Below, in pieces: positions 23,769-33,875 of a DNA stretch of 64,000 nucleotides. Each line of letters opens with the position of its first letter. Positions within the stretch are counted from its first letter, which is position 1. The DNA is from Desulforapulum autotrophicum. GTDB lineage: Bacteria > Desulfobacterota > Desulfobacteria > Desulfobacterales > Desulfolunaceae. The stretch covers positions 311,509-375,508 of the forward strand of contig DYJE01000001.1 of assembly GCA_020723285.1 (NCBI GenBank), read 5' to 3'. The notes under the pieces were generated by a model. It searched no databases. It was not told the DNA's origin and saw only the letters and a list, made by a program, of their open reading frames with translations. The position numbers and the translations under genes were made by a program.

Positions 23769-25823
23769 TCAGTACTTCAGCGTTATTTTTCCATATACGC
23801 TTCGAGGCACTTCGGCGGGCTTGTTCAGAACATAGTTTTCAACATACTCCGGATGGCTTTTATGGAAAATATTCTGAGCGCATAGTGACAAATCAAGGTG
23901 TTTTGAAGCTTTCCACCCCAAGCGAACGTCCATTTCAGTGTATTGATCGATATTACCGTCCAGGATATCGTCAACATAACGGGCCCAAACATCCATTTCA
24001 AGATTGTGTGGCATGTCAAAGGTGGCCCTCAAGGACGCCTGATGCTTTGGTGAGTCGTTGTCTGAATAGATGGCTCCCGCCAAGGTGGGTGTATCATCGA
24101 TCGTGAGATCTGCCTCATAAAATGTATACGTGCCAATAAACTTCATAAAGGGAAAAGGCTGCCAATTAGCAGAAATTTCAGCACCCCAGGTTTTCGCGCT
24201 CATACGGTTTCCTACATAAAGAGGCTGAAGAATGTATGGGGGATTATTATCCGTAATGACGTATGCATCACCTCTCTCATACGTGGACATGTTGTCATAC
24301 CGGTAAATAAACGCAGTACTGTCCAGAAAGAACGTTTCGATAGCCTTCAATCGGTGTCCGATTTCATAAGCCATAAGGTTTTCAGAATTATAATTCGATA
24401 GCCCCCAGATGGTCACGGCTATTGGCAACGAATTGAGCTGTCCATCGGGAGGAACAGGTATTGACTGAGCCGGAATAACCCTTTGGGTAAACCTGATATC
24501 GTTGTCACCGCGACTGGGCGTTCGAATGGCTCTAGAAACAGCGGCCCATATCAGATTACTTTCCGAGAATTCCCAGAGAATCCTGGCGTTTGGTTGAGCC
24601 TCAAATCCCGTGTATTCATTATGTTCAAAACGAGATCCCAAGATAAGCTGGAAGTTATCATTCAACGTCAGTGTGTCCTGAACAAACGAGCTGTAAAGCG
24701 AATCATCCCTCTTCTCGGTTTCAAAATTAATACCGAGAAGAGGCGATTGGATTTCATCGGTAGACAGTCTGTAACCGAAGCCCCAGACAATCTCATGAAT
24801 ATCCATCGGTCGCAATCTGAACTGAACATCCATATCGACAATACGGTCATTGATCCTTACAGTTCCCTCTTCCTTATCCATGGAGTCCAGGTATAGTTGA
24901 ACCGCCATTTCAGATCCACCAGTAAGTCTTCTCGTATAGCGACTTAAGATATTGTATCCTGTGATATTGTTCTCAAGTTCAAGAGTTTTGTAATACGGGG
25001 GATTAAGATCAAGAATCGTCGACACCTCATCAATCATACATTTGTAGATATCTCCCTGCACTGTAAGATTGCCGTTTTCGCCAAGTTCATTGTCAGACCG
25101 AAATCCCGTCTGATATTTGTCCCAGGCATCGTCAAGCCCGTTCTGGCTTTTATCTATCATCTCATTTCTGCTGAAATAGCTTGCATAAGCCCTTATGTAA
25201 CTGTTGGCGTTCAAGGGCTCTCCCCATCTTGCCCTGGCAAACCCTTTTTCATAATCCCCACCACCAGCCACCGCCTGAATACCCAGACTGTCTTTTGCAT
25301 GCTTGGTAATAATGCTGATCACACCATTCACGGCATTCGATCCCCAAAGACTGGCTCCTGGGCCCCTGACAACTTCAATTCGCTCGATATCCTCAATGAA
25401 AAGATCCTGGTTTTCCCAAAAGACGCCTGAAAACGTTGGCAGGTAAAGGCTTCTCCCATCAAGAAGAACGAGAAGTTTGTTGGAATAACGGCTGTTGAAC
25501 CCCCTTGAGGACACGGCCCATTTGCTGGAACTGATTCTAGCGACATCAAGGCCGGGTACCATTCTTAAAGCTTCGGGAATGCTTGTCACTCCGGATCGGC
25601 GGATATCTTCCGCTGTAATGACAAAAATTGCGGCGGCTGAACCGGCCAACTTCTGGGGTGTTCTTGAAACGGAGGTCACTTCAATATTCGCCAGCTCCTC
25701 GATACTCAGATCTGTAAGATCATATTCAAGAGCAAAAACATCACATACATGAAAAACAAGAATCATGTAAAACATCACTGAAATCAGCCACACATTCCGC
25801 CATCGCAGCCCTTCTTTGGCCAT
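23769..25823 (-). CDS. TonB-dependent outer-membrane receptor
   Basis: 684 residues from the ATG at 25823, which follows GGGAG by 7 bases; the frame extends 33 codons further up but without a better start. A signal peptide (WRNVWLISVMFYMILVFHVC) is followed by the plug domain (VTSVSRTPQKLAGSAAAIFV; IPEALRMVPGLDVARI; VEVVRGPGASLWGSNAVNGV) and a beta-barrel ending in an aromatic-type strand (SVYGKITLKY). It lacks an obvious N-terminal signalling extension. Substrate is unknown. It is the first gene of an operon with the YfiR-like protein and the CHASE8 kinase, an arrangement seen in other proteobacteria and suggesting a shared ligand or envelope signal. Confidence 0.92.
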   Translation of the reverse strand: MAKEGLRWRNVWLISVMFYMILVFHVCDVFALEYDLTDLSIEELANIEVTSVSRTPQKLAGSAAAIFVITAEDIRRSGVTSIPEALRMVPGLDVARISSSKWAVSSRGFNSRYSNKLLVLLDGRSLYLPTFSGVFWENQDLFIEDIERIEVVRGPGASLWGSNAVNGVISIITKHAKDSLGIQAVAGGGDYEKGFARARWGEPLNANSYIRAYASYFSRNEMIDKSQNGLDDAWDKYQTGFRSDNELGENGNLTVQGDIYKCMIDEVSTILDLNPPYYKTLELENNITGYNILSRYTRRLTGGSEMAVQLYLDSMDKEEGTVRINDRIVDMDVQFRLRPMDIHEIVWGFGYRLSTDEIQSPLLGINFETEKRDDSLYSSFVQDTLTLNDNFQLILGSRFEHNEYTGFEAQPNARILWEFSESNLIWAAVSRAIRTPSRGDNDIRFTQRVIPAQSIPVPPDGQLNSLPIAVTIWGLSNYNSENLMAYEIGHRLKAIETFFLDSTAFIYRYDNMSTYERGDAYVITDNNPPYILQPLYVGNRMSAKTWGAEISANWQPFPFMKFIGTYTFYEADLTIDDTPTLAGAIYSDNDSPKHQASLRATFDMPHNLEMDVWARYVDDILDGNIDQYTEMDVRLGWKASKHLDLSLCAQNIFHKSHPEYVENYVLNKPAEVPRSVYGKITLKY

Positions 25824-25932
25824 ATACTGTCTCCCTGTTGTGAATTGACCCATATTCAGCGTTTTACATGACTTATTAAATGTGTGTAAACACCAAAAAA
25901 AGCGATTGAACTGATGATCCATTGAACTGAAA

Positions 25933-25967
25933 TGGATAGGATAGACGAAATCCGGTCAATCTATCCA
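25933..25967. promoter_or_regulatory. inverted repeat upstream of the receptor operon
   Basis: TGGATAG at 25933-25939 and its complement at 25961-25967 flank 21 bp, about 110 bp upstream of the receptor start and between divergent genes. It could be an operator for either gene. No convincing promoter hexamers could be assigned. Confidence 0.25.
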
Positions 25968-26090
25968 CGCATGAGGAATTTTTTAAAAAATATAGCACAT
26001 CCGAAGAAGAATCATCAATGACAAATAATATAACCCGGCATGCCCATTGCATGATTCATTTCTATTTAAAATACAATCAACGAGGCCGTT

Positions 26091-28016
26091 ATGCAAAAAT
26101 CCCCTGTCCTTTCAGAAATACAACAAAAAAATACTGCCCCCATCATTCATTCACGCCACTGTAACAAAGATGGTTCCCCCCAGTTTTCAAACCGTCTTGT
26201 TCACGAAACCAGCCCCTATCTTCTTCAGCATGCCCACAACCCTGTCAACTGGTTTCCCTGGGGTGAGGAAGCGTTTGAAGAATCAAAAATCCTTGACCGT
26301 CCCTTGTTTGTCAGTATTGGCTACTCCACCTGTCACTGGTGTCATGTTATGGAAGAAGAATCTTTTGAAGATCTTGAAATCGCAGAATATATAAACAATC
26401 ATTTCGTAGCGGTCAAAGTCGACAGAGAGGAGCGGCCGGATATCGACTCCATTTATATGGGTGCTGTTCAACTCATCCATGGGCACGGGGGCTGGCCTTT
26501 GAATGTTTTTCTTACACCCCGGAAAAATCCAATTTTCGGTGGCACCTACTTTCCCCCACGAGATGGTGACAGAGGTGCAATAACCGGTTTTTTGACTATC
26601 CTCCATCGAATTCACAGCGTTTACTCAATGCAACGCAAGTCCGTCGAACAATCAAGTGAAGAACTCAGCGCAGCCCTCAGAAAAATGCTGGCTCCTTCCC
26701 ACGATCCCGGTTTCCCGTGCCCTGACATATTGGACAGCACAGTGGATCTTTTCAAAAAGCTGTTCGATCACGACCATGGGGGTGTTAAAGGAGCCCCGAA
26801 ATTCCCGTCCAGTCTGCCTGTCAGATTTTTTATGAAACGTTACATGCGAAAAAAAGATCCGTCATGCCTTTTCATGGTCACTCAGACCCTTGAAAAAATG
26901 GCCAGAGGCGGAATGTATGACCAGATAGGCGGCGGCTTTCACAGGTATTCCACAGATAACGTCTGGCTTGTCCCACATTTCGAAAAAATGCTTTACGACA
27001 ACGCCCTCCTTGCCATGGCGTACCTCGAAGCATACCTGCTGACGGGGCGATCCTTATTCCGTGGCATCACAGAAGACATTCTTGATTACGTCTTACGAGA
27101 AATGAGGATCGACGAAGGGTTGTTTCATGCGGCAACCGACGCTGACAGCCTGAATGAAAACGAATGTAAGGAGGAAGGATTCTTTTTCACCTGGAATCCT
27201 GAAGATATCGGCCAGATTCTTAGCCCTGAGCATGCCAGGATCGCCTGTATGCATTTTTCATTGACCGGCAAACCCCATTTCGAAGGGCGTTACATCCCTC
27301 ATATCGTTCAGGATGCAAAGGTCACTGCCGCATCATTTAATATTTCTGAAGATTCACTTGATGACATCATCAGGCAGATAAAGAACGTTCTGTACAAAGA
27401 AAGGCTTAAACGGAAACCACCGCATGCAGACACTAAGATCATCACAGCCTGGAACAGCCTGATGATATCGGCTTTCACCAGGGCAGGCTCTGTTCTTGAA
27501 AACAACGTTTATACCGATGCAGCCCTTGTTGCGGCCACCAGTCTTTGGGAAAAGATTTATGTTCAAAACAGGGTGTACAGGACATATCAGGCGGGAAACC
27601 CCAGACACAGAGGGTGCCTTGACGACCATGCCTTTCTTGTTCAAGCGTTAATCGATCTCTATGAAAGCACGCGTGATGAGGCATGGCTTTCAAAAGCCAC
27701 TGAAATGGATAACATTCTGAGTTCATTCTTTGAAGACAGAGAGCATGGAGGATACTTCATGACAGCGTCCGATCACGAAAGCCTGATCGCTCGTGAAAAA
27801 CCGGGAAATGACCATGCCGTTCCTTCAGGAAATTCGATCCAGGCTTTGAACCTGCTCCGGCTTTTTGATATTACGGGAAACATAACCTTCAGAGAGCGCG
27901 CCGAAAGAATATTTTCAGCCTTTTCAAAACAGCTTGACCAACATCCCCAGGGATTTGGAGATATGTTGATCGCCCTTGATCATTATTACGGTTACGATCA
28001 AACAAATAAAGGTTAG
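26091..28016 (+). CDS. DUF255 thioredoxin-fold protein (YyaL / spermatogenesis-associated protein 20 type)
   Basis: 641 residues. The N-terminal domain has the family hallmark [20 protein letters not shown] and the thioredoxin-like CHWCHVME motif; the remainder is an (alpha/alpha)6-barrel-like region ([48 protein letters not shown]). The ATG follows GAGG by 6 bases. Members are widespread, cytoplasmic and of uncertain function. It is a single gene, divergent from the receptor operon and convergent with purB. Confidence 0.93.
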   Translation: MQKSPVLSEIQQKNTAPIIHSRHCNKDGSPQFSNRLVHETSPYLLQHAHNPVNWFPWGEEAFEESKILDRPLFVSIGYSTCHWCHVMEEESFEDLEIAEYINNHFVAVKVDREERPDIDSIYMGAVQLIHGHGGWPLNVFLTPRKNPIFGGTYFPPRDGDRGAITGFLTILHRIHSVYSMQRKSVEQSSEELSAALRKMLAPSHDPGFPCPDILDSTVDLFKKLFDHDHGGVKGAPKFPSSLPVRFFMKRYMRKKDPSCLFMVTQTLEKMARGGMYDQIGGGFHRYSTDNVWLVPHFEKMLYDNALLAMAYLEAYLLTGRSLFRGITEDILDYVLREMRIDEGLFHAATDADSLNENECKEEGFFFTWNPEDIGQILSPEHARIACMHFSLTGKPHFEGRYIPHIVQDAKVTAASFNISEDSLDDIIRQIKNVLYKERLKRKPPHADTKIITAWNSLMISAFTRAGSVLENNVYTDAALVAATSLWEKIYVQNRVYRTYQAGNPRHRGCLDDHAFLVQALIDLYESTRDEAWLSKATEMDNILSSFFEDREHGGYFMTASDHESLIAREKPGNDHAVPSGNSIQALNLLRLFDITGNITFRERAERIFSAFSKQLDQHPQGFGDMLIALDHYYGYDQTNKG

Positions 28017-28075
28017 GATGTAATTGGGGCCGATCCAGACACTCTGAAGCGGCCCCATGAAAAACCATTAAAATC

Positions 28076-29446
28076 TCATACCTTAAAATATTCGTCGACC
28101 AGACGTGCGGCGAGGCCGGTATAATTGGCGGGTGTCATGGCTTTCATCCTCTCCTTGACAAGAGGTGGAATACTTGAAAGACCCTCAATGAAACGAGATA
28201 AATCTTCACGGGTTATTTTTACACCACGGGTCAGTTCCTTCAGTTTTTCGTAGGGATTCTCCTCACCGTACACACGCATCAATGTCTGTATGGGTTCGGC
28301 CAGAAGTTCTTGATTATCTTCGAGATCCTTCTGAAGAATCACGGGGTTCAGCTCCAGCTTGCCTATACCTTTCACAGCATTTTTCAGGCCGATAATGAAA
28401 TACCCGAATAAAGCGCCCATATTCCTTAAGACCGTACTGTCGGTCAGGTCCCTCTGAAATCGTGACTGGAGCAGCTTTACGGAAAGATGCTCCATCATGG
28501 CTATGGCGAGTCCCATGTTGCCTTCACTGTTCTCGAAATCAATGGGATTCACTTTATGCGGCATGGTGGAAGACCCGACCTCTCCATCCTTCAGTTTCTG
28601 CTTGAAATACCCCAGGGAGATATACCCCCACATATCACGGTCAAAGTCGATGATGATCGCCGCACTTCGTATCATGGAATGAAGCGTTTCGGCGATATAG
28701 CTGTTGGGGTTGATCTGGGTGGTGAAAAGCAGAGGCCTTATCCCGAGATGATCCGTAATGAATGTTTTTTCAGCGGCTATCCAGTCCACATCCGGAAAGG
28801 CGGCCACATGGGCGTTGAAGTTGCCCGTGGCTCCGTTCATTTTCCCTTCTATGTTCGTTTCGATGACATCCGAAAGACTGATGATTTCCTTTTTAATCCG
28901 CCATGCGAAATTAACCATCTCCTTGCCCATGGTGGTGGGCGTGGCCGGTTGACCGTGTGTTCGTGACATCATGGCTTCGCTTTGATATCTCTTTGCCATG
29001 GTTTCGATACCTTCAAGCAGGGTCTTCATGGATGAAACCACCGTTTGAAGACCGTCCTTGATCATCAGAGCATAGGCCGTGTTGTTAATGTCATCGGAGG
29101 TGCAGGCAAAGTGTACCCATTCTCTGATCCGTCCAAGCCCATCATGATCGAGCGCCTCTTTGATGAAGTACTCCACAGCTTTGACATCGTGATTCGTCGT
29201 TTTCTCGATATCCTTGACCTTAAGGGCCGCTTCAGGGGTAAAGGTCACGCCTATCCGTCTGATTGTTTCTTTCTCAGTTTCATCCAAGGTAAAAAAACCA
29301 AGCTCATCGGCCAGAAACAACAGCCACTTCAATTCGACCTCAACCCTGTATTTTATCAGGCCGTATTCGGAAAAAACCTCACGCAGCTCCAGGGTCAGCC
29401 TTTTGTATCTCCCATCCAGAACAGACAAGGCCATCAGACTTTCCAT
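28076..29446 (-). CDS. purB: adenylosuccinate lyase
   Basis: 456 residues, the long (E. coli-type) PurB that cleaves SAICAR and adenylosuccinate to release fumarate in purine synthesis. The fumarase-superfamily signature SSTMPHKVNPIDFENSEGN is intact, as are the N-terminal LDGRYKRLT and SRTHGQPATPTTMGKEMVNF. A MerR-type regulator gene ends 7 bp upstream of its start, implying co-transcription. With purC at 15598 this puts two consecutive purine-pathway steps in the window but in unrelated operons. Confidence 0.95.
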   Translation of the reverse strand: MESLMALSVLDGRYKRLTLELREVFSEYGLIKYRVEVELKWLLFLADELGFFTLDETEKETIRRIGVTFTPEAALKVKDIEKTTNHDVKAVEYFIKEALDHDGLGRIREWVHFACTSDDINNTAYALMIKDGLQTVVSSMKTLLEGIETMAKRYQSEAMMSRTHGQPATPTTMGKEMVNFAWRIKKEIISLSDVIETNIEGKMNGATGNFNAHVAAFPDVDWIAAEKTFITDHLGIRPLLFTTQINPNSYIAETLHSMIRSAAIIIDFDRDMWGYISLGYFKQKLKDGEVGSSTMPHKVNPIDFENSEGNMGLAIAMMEHLSVKLLQSRFQRDLTDSTVLRNMGALFGYFIIGLKNAVKGIGKLELNPVILQKDLEDNQELLAEPIQTLMRVYGEENPYEKLKELTRGVKITREDLSRFIEGLSSIPPLVKERMKAMTPANYTGLAARLVDEYFKV

Positions 29447-29453
29447 ACACCAC

Positions 29454-30185
29454 CTATCCTTTCTTTTCGTTATTCGTTTCCTGGCTGACGATTTTCTTCA
29501 GAAACTGTGCGAACTCTTCTCTTACGATCCTTCGGAAGGCGTGATAGAAAAAAAGGCTCATGATTTCAGTGAGCTGTCCGCCTTTTGCCGTAAACTGTTC
29601 GGATGTCGCCATCTCCAGTGTGGGCTCGATGTACCGTTCCATCCAGTGTTTCGCAGTCTGGCGGAAAAATTCGACAAACCGCCTGAGTTCTTCAGGATCG
29701 TAACCATCTTTGGGTTTAAAACCTGAACGCCCCATGTCCGTTACCAGTTTTCCGATCACCACATCGTCACGGGAATAAATTTTAATCCCGTTTCTTTCCT
29801 GACATGCGATAACACCCCAGGACTCCATCTGTTCCACCCATTTGGAATCCATCCCGGTGATCCTGACAAATTCATCCGTACCTTCGACCACGTCGGAGAG
29901 AAGCTGGTCAATGGGGCGAAGATATTCACTCTGAATCCAGAACGAATGTTGTTCCATCACGCTTTTCTTTTTCTGGCTTTTCATGATCTTCTTGATCACG
30001 GAGAGCGGAAGGTAATAGTTGTCCTGAAGACCTTTGATGACGCGAATCTGATCCACATAGCTTTCATCATAATCCGCCGTGTTCTTTGCCATTTTTCTGG
30101 GTTTGGCGAGAACACCTTCACGGATATAATAATGGATCGTTTCACGAGCGACTTTCGTCCTCTGCACCAGTTCACTGATCTTCAT
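29454..30185 (-). CDS. MerR-family transcriptional regulator
   Basis: 243 residues. The N-terminal winged helix is of the MerR type (MKISELVQRTKVARETIHYY; LAKPRKMAKNTADYDESYVD; GLQDNYYLPLSVIKKIM). The rest is helical, without the metal-binding Cys of classical MerR proteins, and its C-terminal part (MSLFFYHAFRRIVREEFAQF) looks like an effector-binding domain. It is transcribed divergently from the thiolase gene and together with purB. Control of the beta-oxidation genes to the right is a reasonable guess. Confidence 0.85.
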   Translation of the reverse strand: MKISELVQRTKVARETIHYYIREGVLAKPRKMAKNTADYDESYVDQIRVIKGLQDNYYLPLSVIKKIMKSQKKKSVMEQHSFWIQSEYLRPIDQLLSDVVEGTDEFVRITGMDSKWVEQMESWGVIACQERNGIKIYSRDDVVIGKLVTDMGRSGFKPKDGYDPEELRRFVEFFRQTAKHWMERYIEPTLEMATSEQFTAKGGQLTEIMSLFFYHAFRRIVREEFAQFLKKIVSQETNNEKKG

Positions 30186-30506
30186 GACTGCAAGGCCCTT
30201 CCCCCCCCTTGGCTCACGTGAGTTTTAAACCATCGTATTACAAATTATTTCCGGCTCATATTTACAGCCTGGGTCCTGATTCGTCAACACCAAAAAAGAT
30301 TTACAATTTATCTTCTTGACAATGGCAAGGCTAATAATTTATACGGTTGTAGCATATAGTGTGTAGTCATACTACGCATTTTTTCACGTATAAAGCGAGC
30401 CCGGCGTTTTCACCTTATAACGTGGGGATTTTCAAAAAAACAATTGTCACCTTTTTTTATCAAGGCCACCCAGGTTTTGGGGCAACAACAAACAAGGAGA
30501 TTCAAG
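30186..30506 (+). promoter_or_regulatory. divergent promoter region between the MerR gene and thiolase
   Basis: TTGACA at 30316-30321 and TATACG at 30340-30345 are 18 bp apart, a probable promoter for the thiolase gene with a leader of about 155 nt. A small dyad, GTAGT-CAT-ACTAC at 30363-30375, lies just past the expected start and may be an operator. No minus-strand promoter stands out. Confidence 0.45.
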
Positions 30507-31688
30507 ATGCAACTGAAAGAATGTGTATTTATCGACGGTGTCAGAACAGCCAACGCACGTGCCCATGCCGAAAAAGGCTGGTTCAAACAGGTCAAGCCGG
30601 ACCAGACCCTTGCCGCCGTTTACAAAGCCCTATTCGAACGGAACCCCAAAGTCAAACCCGAAGACGTCGATACGGTCATCGTCGGTACGGCCAATCCTTC
30701 CGGCATGCAGAACGACATTGGCCGCCTGGCCTGGCTGGCCCACGGCTATCCTGAGAGAACAGCATCCCAGACCGTATCCAATCAGTGTCCGTCAGGAATG
30801 ACCGCCACCATCAACGCCGCCCGCGCCATCATGACCGGTGAAGCGGACATCATGATCGCCGCAGGCGTTGAAGATATGGAAAAAGTGCCCATGGGGGCCA
30901 ACATGGCGTTCCCCGATAAATTTATGGAGCGTTATTACATTCTCGACATTCCCATGGGAAACACAGCTGAAAAAGTGGCCGCTCTCTACAACATTTCCCG
31001 CGCCGATCAGGAAAACATGGCTGTTCATTCACACAAATGCGCCTACGCAGCCACAACATCCGGCAAATTCAAAAATGAAATCGTTCCGGTCATGGGCAAA
31101 GACGATGCCGGCAACGACCTTCTCGTGGACAAGGATCAGTGGGTGCGTGAAAGCCTGGATCCCGCCCAGATGGCAACCATGAAGACCCCGTTCAAACCTG
31201 ATGGCACCGTCACGGCAGCCACATCATCACCCCTTACCGCGGGTGCCGCCGCTCTGCTCATGATGAGCCGCGAAAAAGCGGATGAACTTGGACTTTCCTA
31301 CACGTACAAATACAAATTCGGCGTTCAGGAAGGAAACGATCCCACCATCATGGGGATGGGACCGGCTGTCTGCATCGATAAACTCCTCAAAAAAACAGGG
31401 GTGAACAAAGAGGATATCGGGGCCGTGGAAATGAACGAAGCCTTCGCAGCCCAGGCTCTTGCCTGCATCCGTGAAACGGGGATTGACAAACCCAATGCAC
31501 CGTTTGAAAAAGTCAATCTTTGGGGCGGTGCCATCGCCCTCGGACATCCCCTGGGCGAATCAGGCGCGCGTATCATCGTGACGTTATTGAATGTTCTTAA
31601 AAATGAAAAACCCGACGCAAAATACGGCATCGCTACACTCTGCGGTGGTTTCGGAAACGGTGTCGCGGTCATGATTGAAAAAGTCTGA
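30507..31688 (+). CDS. acetyl-CoA acyltransferase (thiolase)
   Basis: 393-residue thiolase that cleaves 3-ketoacyl-CoA (or condenses acetyl-CoA). The acylated Cys is in SNQCPSGMTATINAA near residue 93, the His in GHPLGESGARI, and the second Cys in TLCGGFGNGVAVMIE. The ATG at 30507 follows AAGGAGA; a longer frame starting at 30444 has no such site. With the acyl-CoA synthetase and enoyl-CoA hydratase downstream and the dehydrogenases at 1-2.5 kb it completes most of a fatty-acid oxidation set. Direction in vivo cannot be told. Confidence 0.94.
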   Translation: MQLKECVFIDGVRTANARAHAEKGWFKQVKPDQTLAAVYKALFERNPKVKPEDVDTVIVGTANPSGMQNDIGRLAWLAHGYPERTASQTVSNQCPSGMTATINAARAIMTGEADIMIAAGVEDMEKVPMGANMAFPDKFMERYYILDIPMGNTAEKVAALYNISRADQENMAVHSHKCAYAATTSGKFKNEIVPVMGKDDAGNDLLVDKDQWVRESLDPAQMATMKTPFKPDGTVTAATSSPLTAGAAALLMMSREKADELGLSYTYKYKFGVQEGNDPTIMGMGPAVCIDKLLKKTGVNKEDIGAVEMNEAFAAQALACIRETGIDKPNAPFEKVNLWGGAIALGHPLGESGARIIVTLLNVLKNEKPDAKYGIATLCGGFGNGVAVMIEKV

Positions 31689-32099
31689 TACAACGTGTTG
31701 TACGCAGCCGGGCTTGTCCGGTTGCGTACAGCAACCCGGCTCTTTGATAATCAGGATCAGATGGCAAAAAACGGCAGACAACGCTCAGTGAAATCAAATC
31801 CACCAACATTTTACACCCTGGTACATCCGTGTCACCGTAAGTCTTCATTTTTTGTTTCTTTTCTTTGGGTCAGTTTTTTTTCTCTTTTTTTTAGATTTTA
31901 TGGTATGAATTAAACATATTCCTTTTGTTTCAACACGTTTCATAAATCGCAAAAAAAATGCCGGATAAATATCAAATCAATGCCCCGCTCCATTCAGGTC
32001 ACGGATAAATCATAGGGCCTTGCTCCCTGACAACCGTTTCCATGTGGTGATCGTGGCGTTTCGTCCGGCCATGATGAAACCACTCACCCAAGGAGGCTC
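31689..32099 (+). other. intergenic region with a strong hairpin
   Basis: A 13-bp stem with one G-U pair (31699-31711 with 31718-31730, loop GCTTGT) lies 10 bp after the thiolase stop and probably ends or stabilises that transcript, though no T run follows. The rest, including T-rich 31845-31890, holds no gene I can support. Confidence 0.5.
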
Positions 32100-33785
32100 A
32101 TGTTGTCTGCAAACGTCACTTACACCGATAAGCCCTGGCTGAAGCATTACGAAAAAGATGTTCCGCATTCCATAAACTATGAAAACAGCAGCCTGCCGGA
32201 TAAACTCGACATGACTGCCCTGAAATTCCCGGAGAAACCGGCGCTGATTTTCATGGGATATAAAATCAGTTATCGTGACCTGATCGCCATGAGAGACCGA
32301 TTTGCCACATGCCTTGCCGACCTTGGAGTCCAAAAAGGTGACCGCGTCGCCATCCTTCTCCCCAACACCATTCCGTGCGTGGTGGCATATTGTGCCATCC
32401 TGAAAATCGGTGCCATTGTCGTCATGAACAACCCTCTTTACACCGACCGGGAACTTGAGCATCAATTCAACGATTCCGGGGCAAAAGTTCTTGTAACCCT
32501 TGATCTTCTTTCCGCGCGGATGGTCAAATTACGGCCCAGCACCAGCATCAAGGAGATCATCGTCACATCCATTGGAGATTACCTCCCTTTTCCAAAAAAT
32601 CTTCTTTTCCCTCTTGTGGCAAAGAAAAAAAGGCTTGCCGCCGATATTCCCCAGGCTGAGTCGGTGTTTGCCTGGAAAGACATGATCGCCAAATACCCCG
32701 CCAATCCGCCCAGAGTCGCCATCACCCATGACGACATTGCCATGCTGCAATATACAGGGGGAACCACAGGTGTTTCAAAAGGCGTGATGCTTTCCCATGG
32801 AAACCTCGCCAAGCAGTATCAGGTCCTCAAAGCCTGGAATACCATGGTCAAGGAAGGTGACAACGAGGTGATGCTGGGCGCTCTGCCTTTTTTTCATATT
32901 TTCGGCATCTCCTGTTCCATGAACCTCGCTCTCTGCGCAGGCTGGGCTCTTGTCCTTGTTCCCAAGCCACAGCCCATGGAGCTGCTTGAAACCATGAGAA
33001 AGTTCAAGCCGACATTCGCCCCCCTCGTACCCACCATGCTCATCGGCATGCTGAATCACCCGGACATGGCAAAAACAGATATTTCATGCATCAAAGGCTG
33101 TTTCTCAGGAAGCGCGCCTCTTCCTGTTGAAGTGATGAAGACTTTCGCGGAAAAAACCGGAACCAACATTTCCGAGGGATTCGGGATGACGGAATCGTCG
33201 CCGGTCACCCATTCCAATCCGTTCAGCGGTTTGAGAAAAGTCGGGAGTATCGGGATCCCGGTTCCGGATACAGAATGCCGCATCGTCAGCCTCGAAGACG
33301 GTGAAACGGACATGAAAGTGGGTGAGCCTGGTGAACTTGTCATCAGGGGGCCGCAAGTGATGCAGGGTTACTGGAACAGAGAGGACGCAACCAGGGACAC
33401 TGTTAAAAATGGCTGGTTATACACCGGTGATATTGCAAAAATGGATGAAGATGGGTATTTCTACATTGTGGACAGAAAGAAAGACATGATTATTTCAGGA
33501 GGTTACAACGTGTATCCCCGTGATATTGATGAAGTTTTCTACGAACATCCCAAAGTGGAAGAAGCCTGTGCCATTGGAATCCCCCATGAAACACGGGGGG
33601 AACAGGTTAAGGTTTTCGTTGTCCTTAAAGCCGGCCAGACTGCGACTGAGCAAGAGCTTATCGACTTCTGCAAAGACAAACTGGCCAGGTACAAACTCCC
33701 CACAAGCATTGAATTCAGAGACCAGCTCCCCAAATCAACGGTTGGAAAAATTCTGAGAAAGGAACTGAGAAAAGAAAAGGAATAG
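32100..33785 (+). CDS. long-chain acyl-CoA synthetase (AMP-forming)
   Basis: 561-residue ANL-superfamily enzyme activating fatty acids with ATP and CoA. The AMP-binding P-loop YTGGTTGVSKGVMLSHGN, the motif GFGMTES, YTGDIAKMDEDGYFYIVDRK and the C-terminal catalytic Lys context (LPKSTVGKILRKELR) are all present. The ATG overlaps a strong AGGAGG site. An enoyl-CoA hydratase gene follows 90 bp downstream. Substrate length is not determined by sequence. Confidence 0.93.
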   Translation: MLSANVTYTDKPWLKHYEKDVPHSINYENSSLPDKLDMTALKFPEKPALIFMGYKISYRDLIAMRDRFATCLADLGVQKGDRVAILLPNTIPCVVAYCAILKIGAIVVMNNPLYTDRELEHQFNDSGAKVLVTLDLLSARMVKLRPSTSIKEIIVTSIGDYLPFPKNLLFPLVAKKKRLAADIPQAESVFAWKDMIAKYPANPPRVAITHDDIAMLQYTGGTTGVSKGVMLSHGNLAKQYQVLKAWNTMVKEGDNEVMLGALPFFHIFGISCSMNLALCAGWALVLVPKPQPMELLETMRKFKPTFAPLVPTMLIGMLNHPDMAKTDISCIKGCFSGSAPLPVEVMKTFAEKTGTNISEGFGMTESSPVTHSNPFSGLRKVGSIGIPVPDTECRIVSLEDGETDMKVGEPGELVIRGPQVMQGYWNREDATRDTVKNGWLYTGDIAKMDEDGYFYIVDRKKDMIISGGYNVYPRDIDEVFYEHPKVEEACAIGIPHETRGEQVKVFVVLKAGQTATEQELIDFCKDKLARYKLPTSIEFRDQLPKSTVGKILRKELRKEKE

Positions 33786-33875
33786 TTTTTCAGACCTATC
33801 AACGATTAAAATTTTTATAAAGTCCCGAGATGTATTTATTTTGCAATTCATTTTTTATTTCATTTAGGAGTCACT

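Noticed and set aside
30792-31547. Minus-strand ORFs opposite thiolase
   Set aside because: Shadow frames of a conserved gene.
31695-31913. Small plus-strand ORF after thiolase
   Set aside because: It starts inside the hairpin, ends in a Phe/Ser low-complexity run from T-rich DNA and has no ribosome-binding site.
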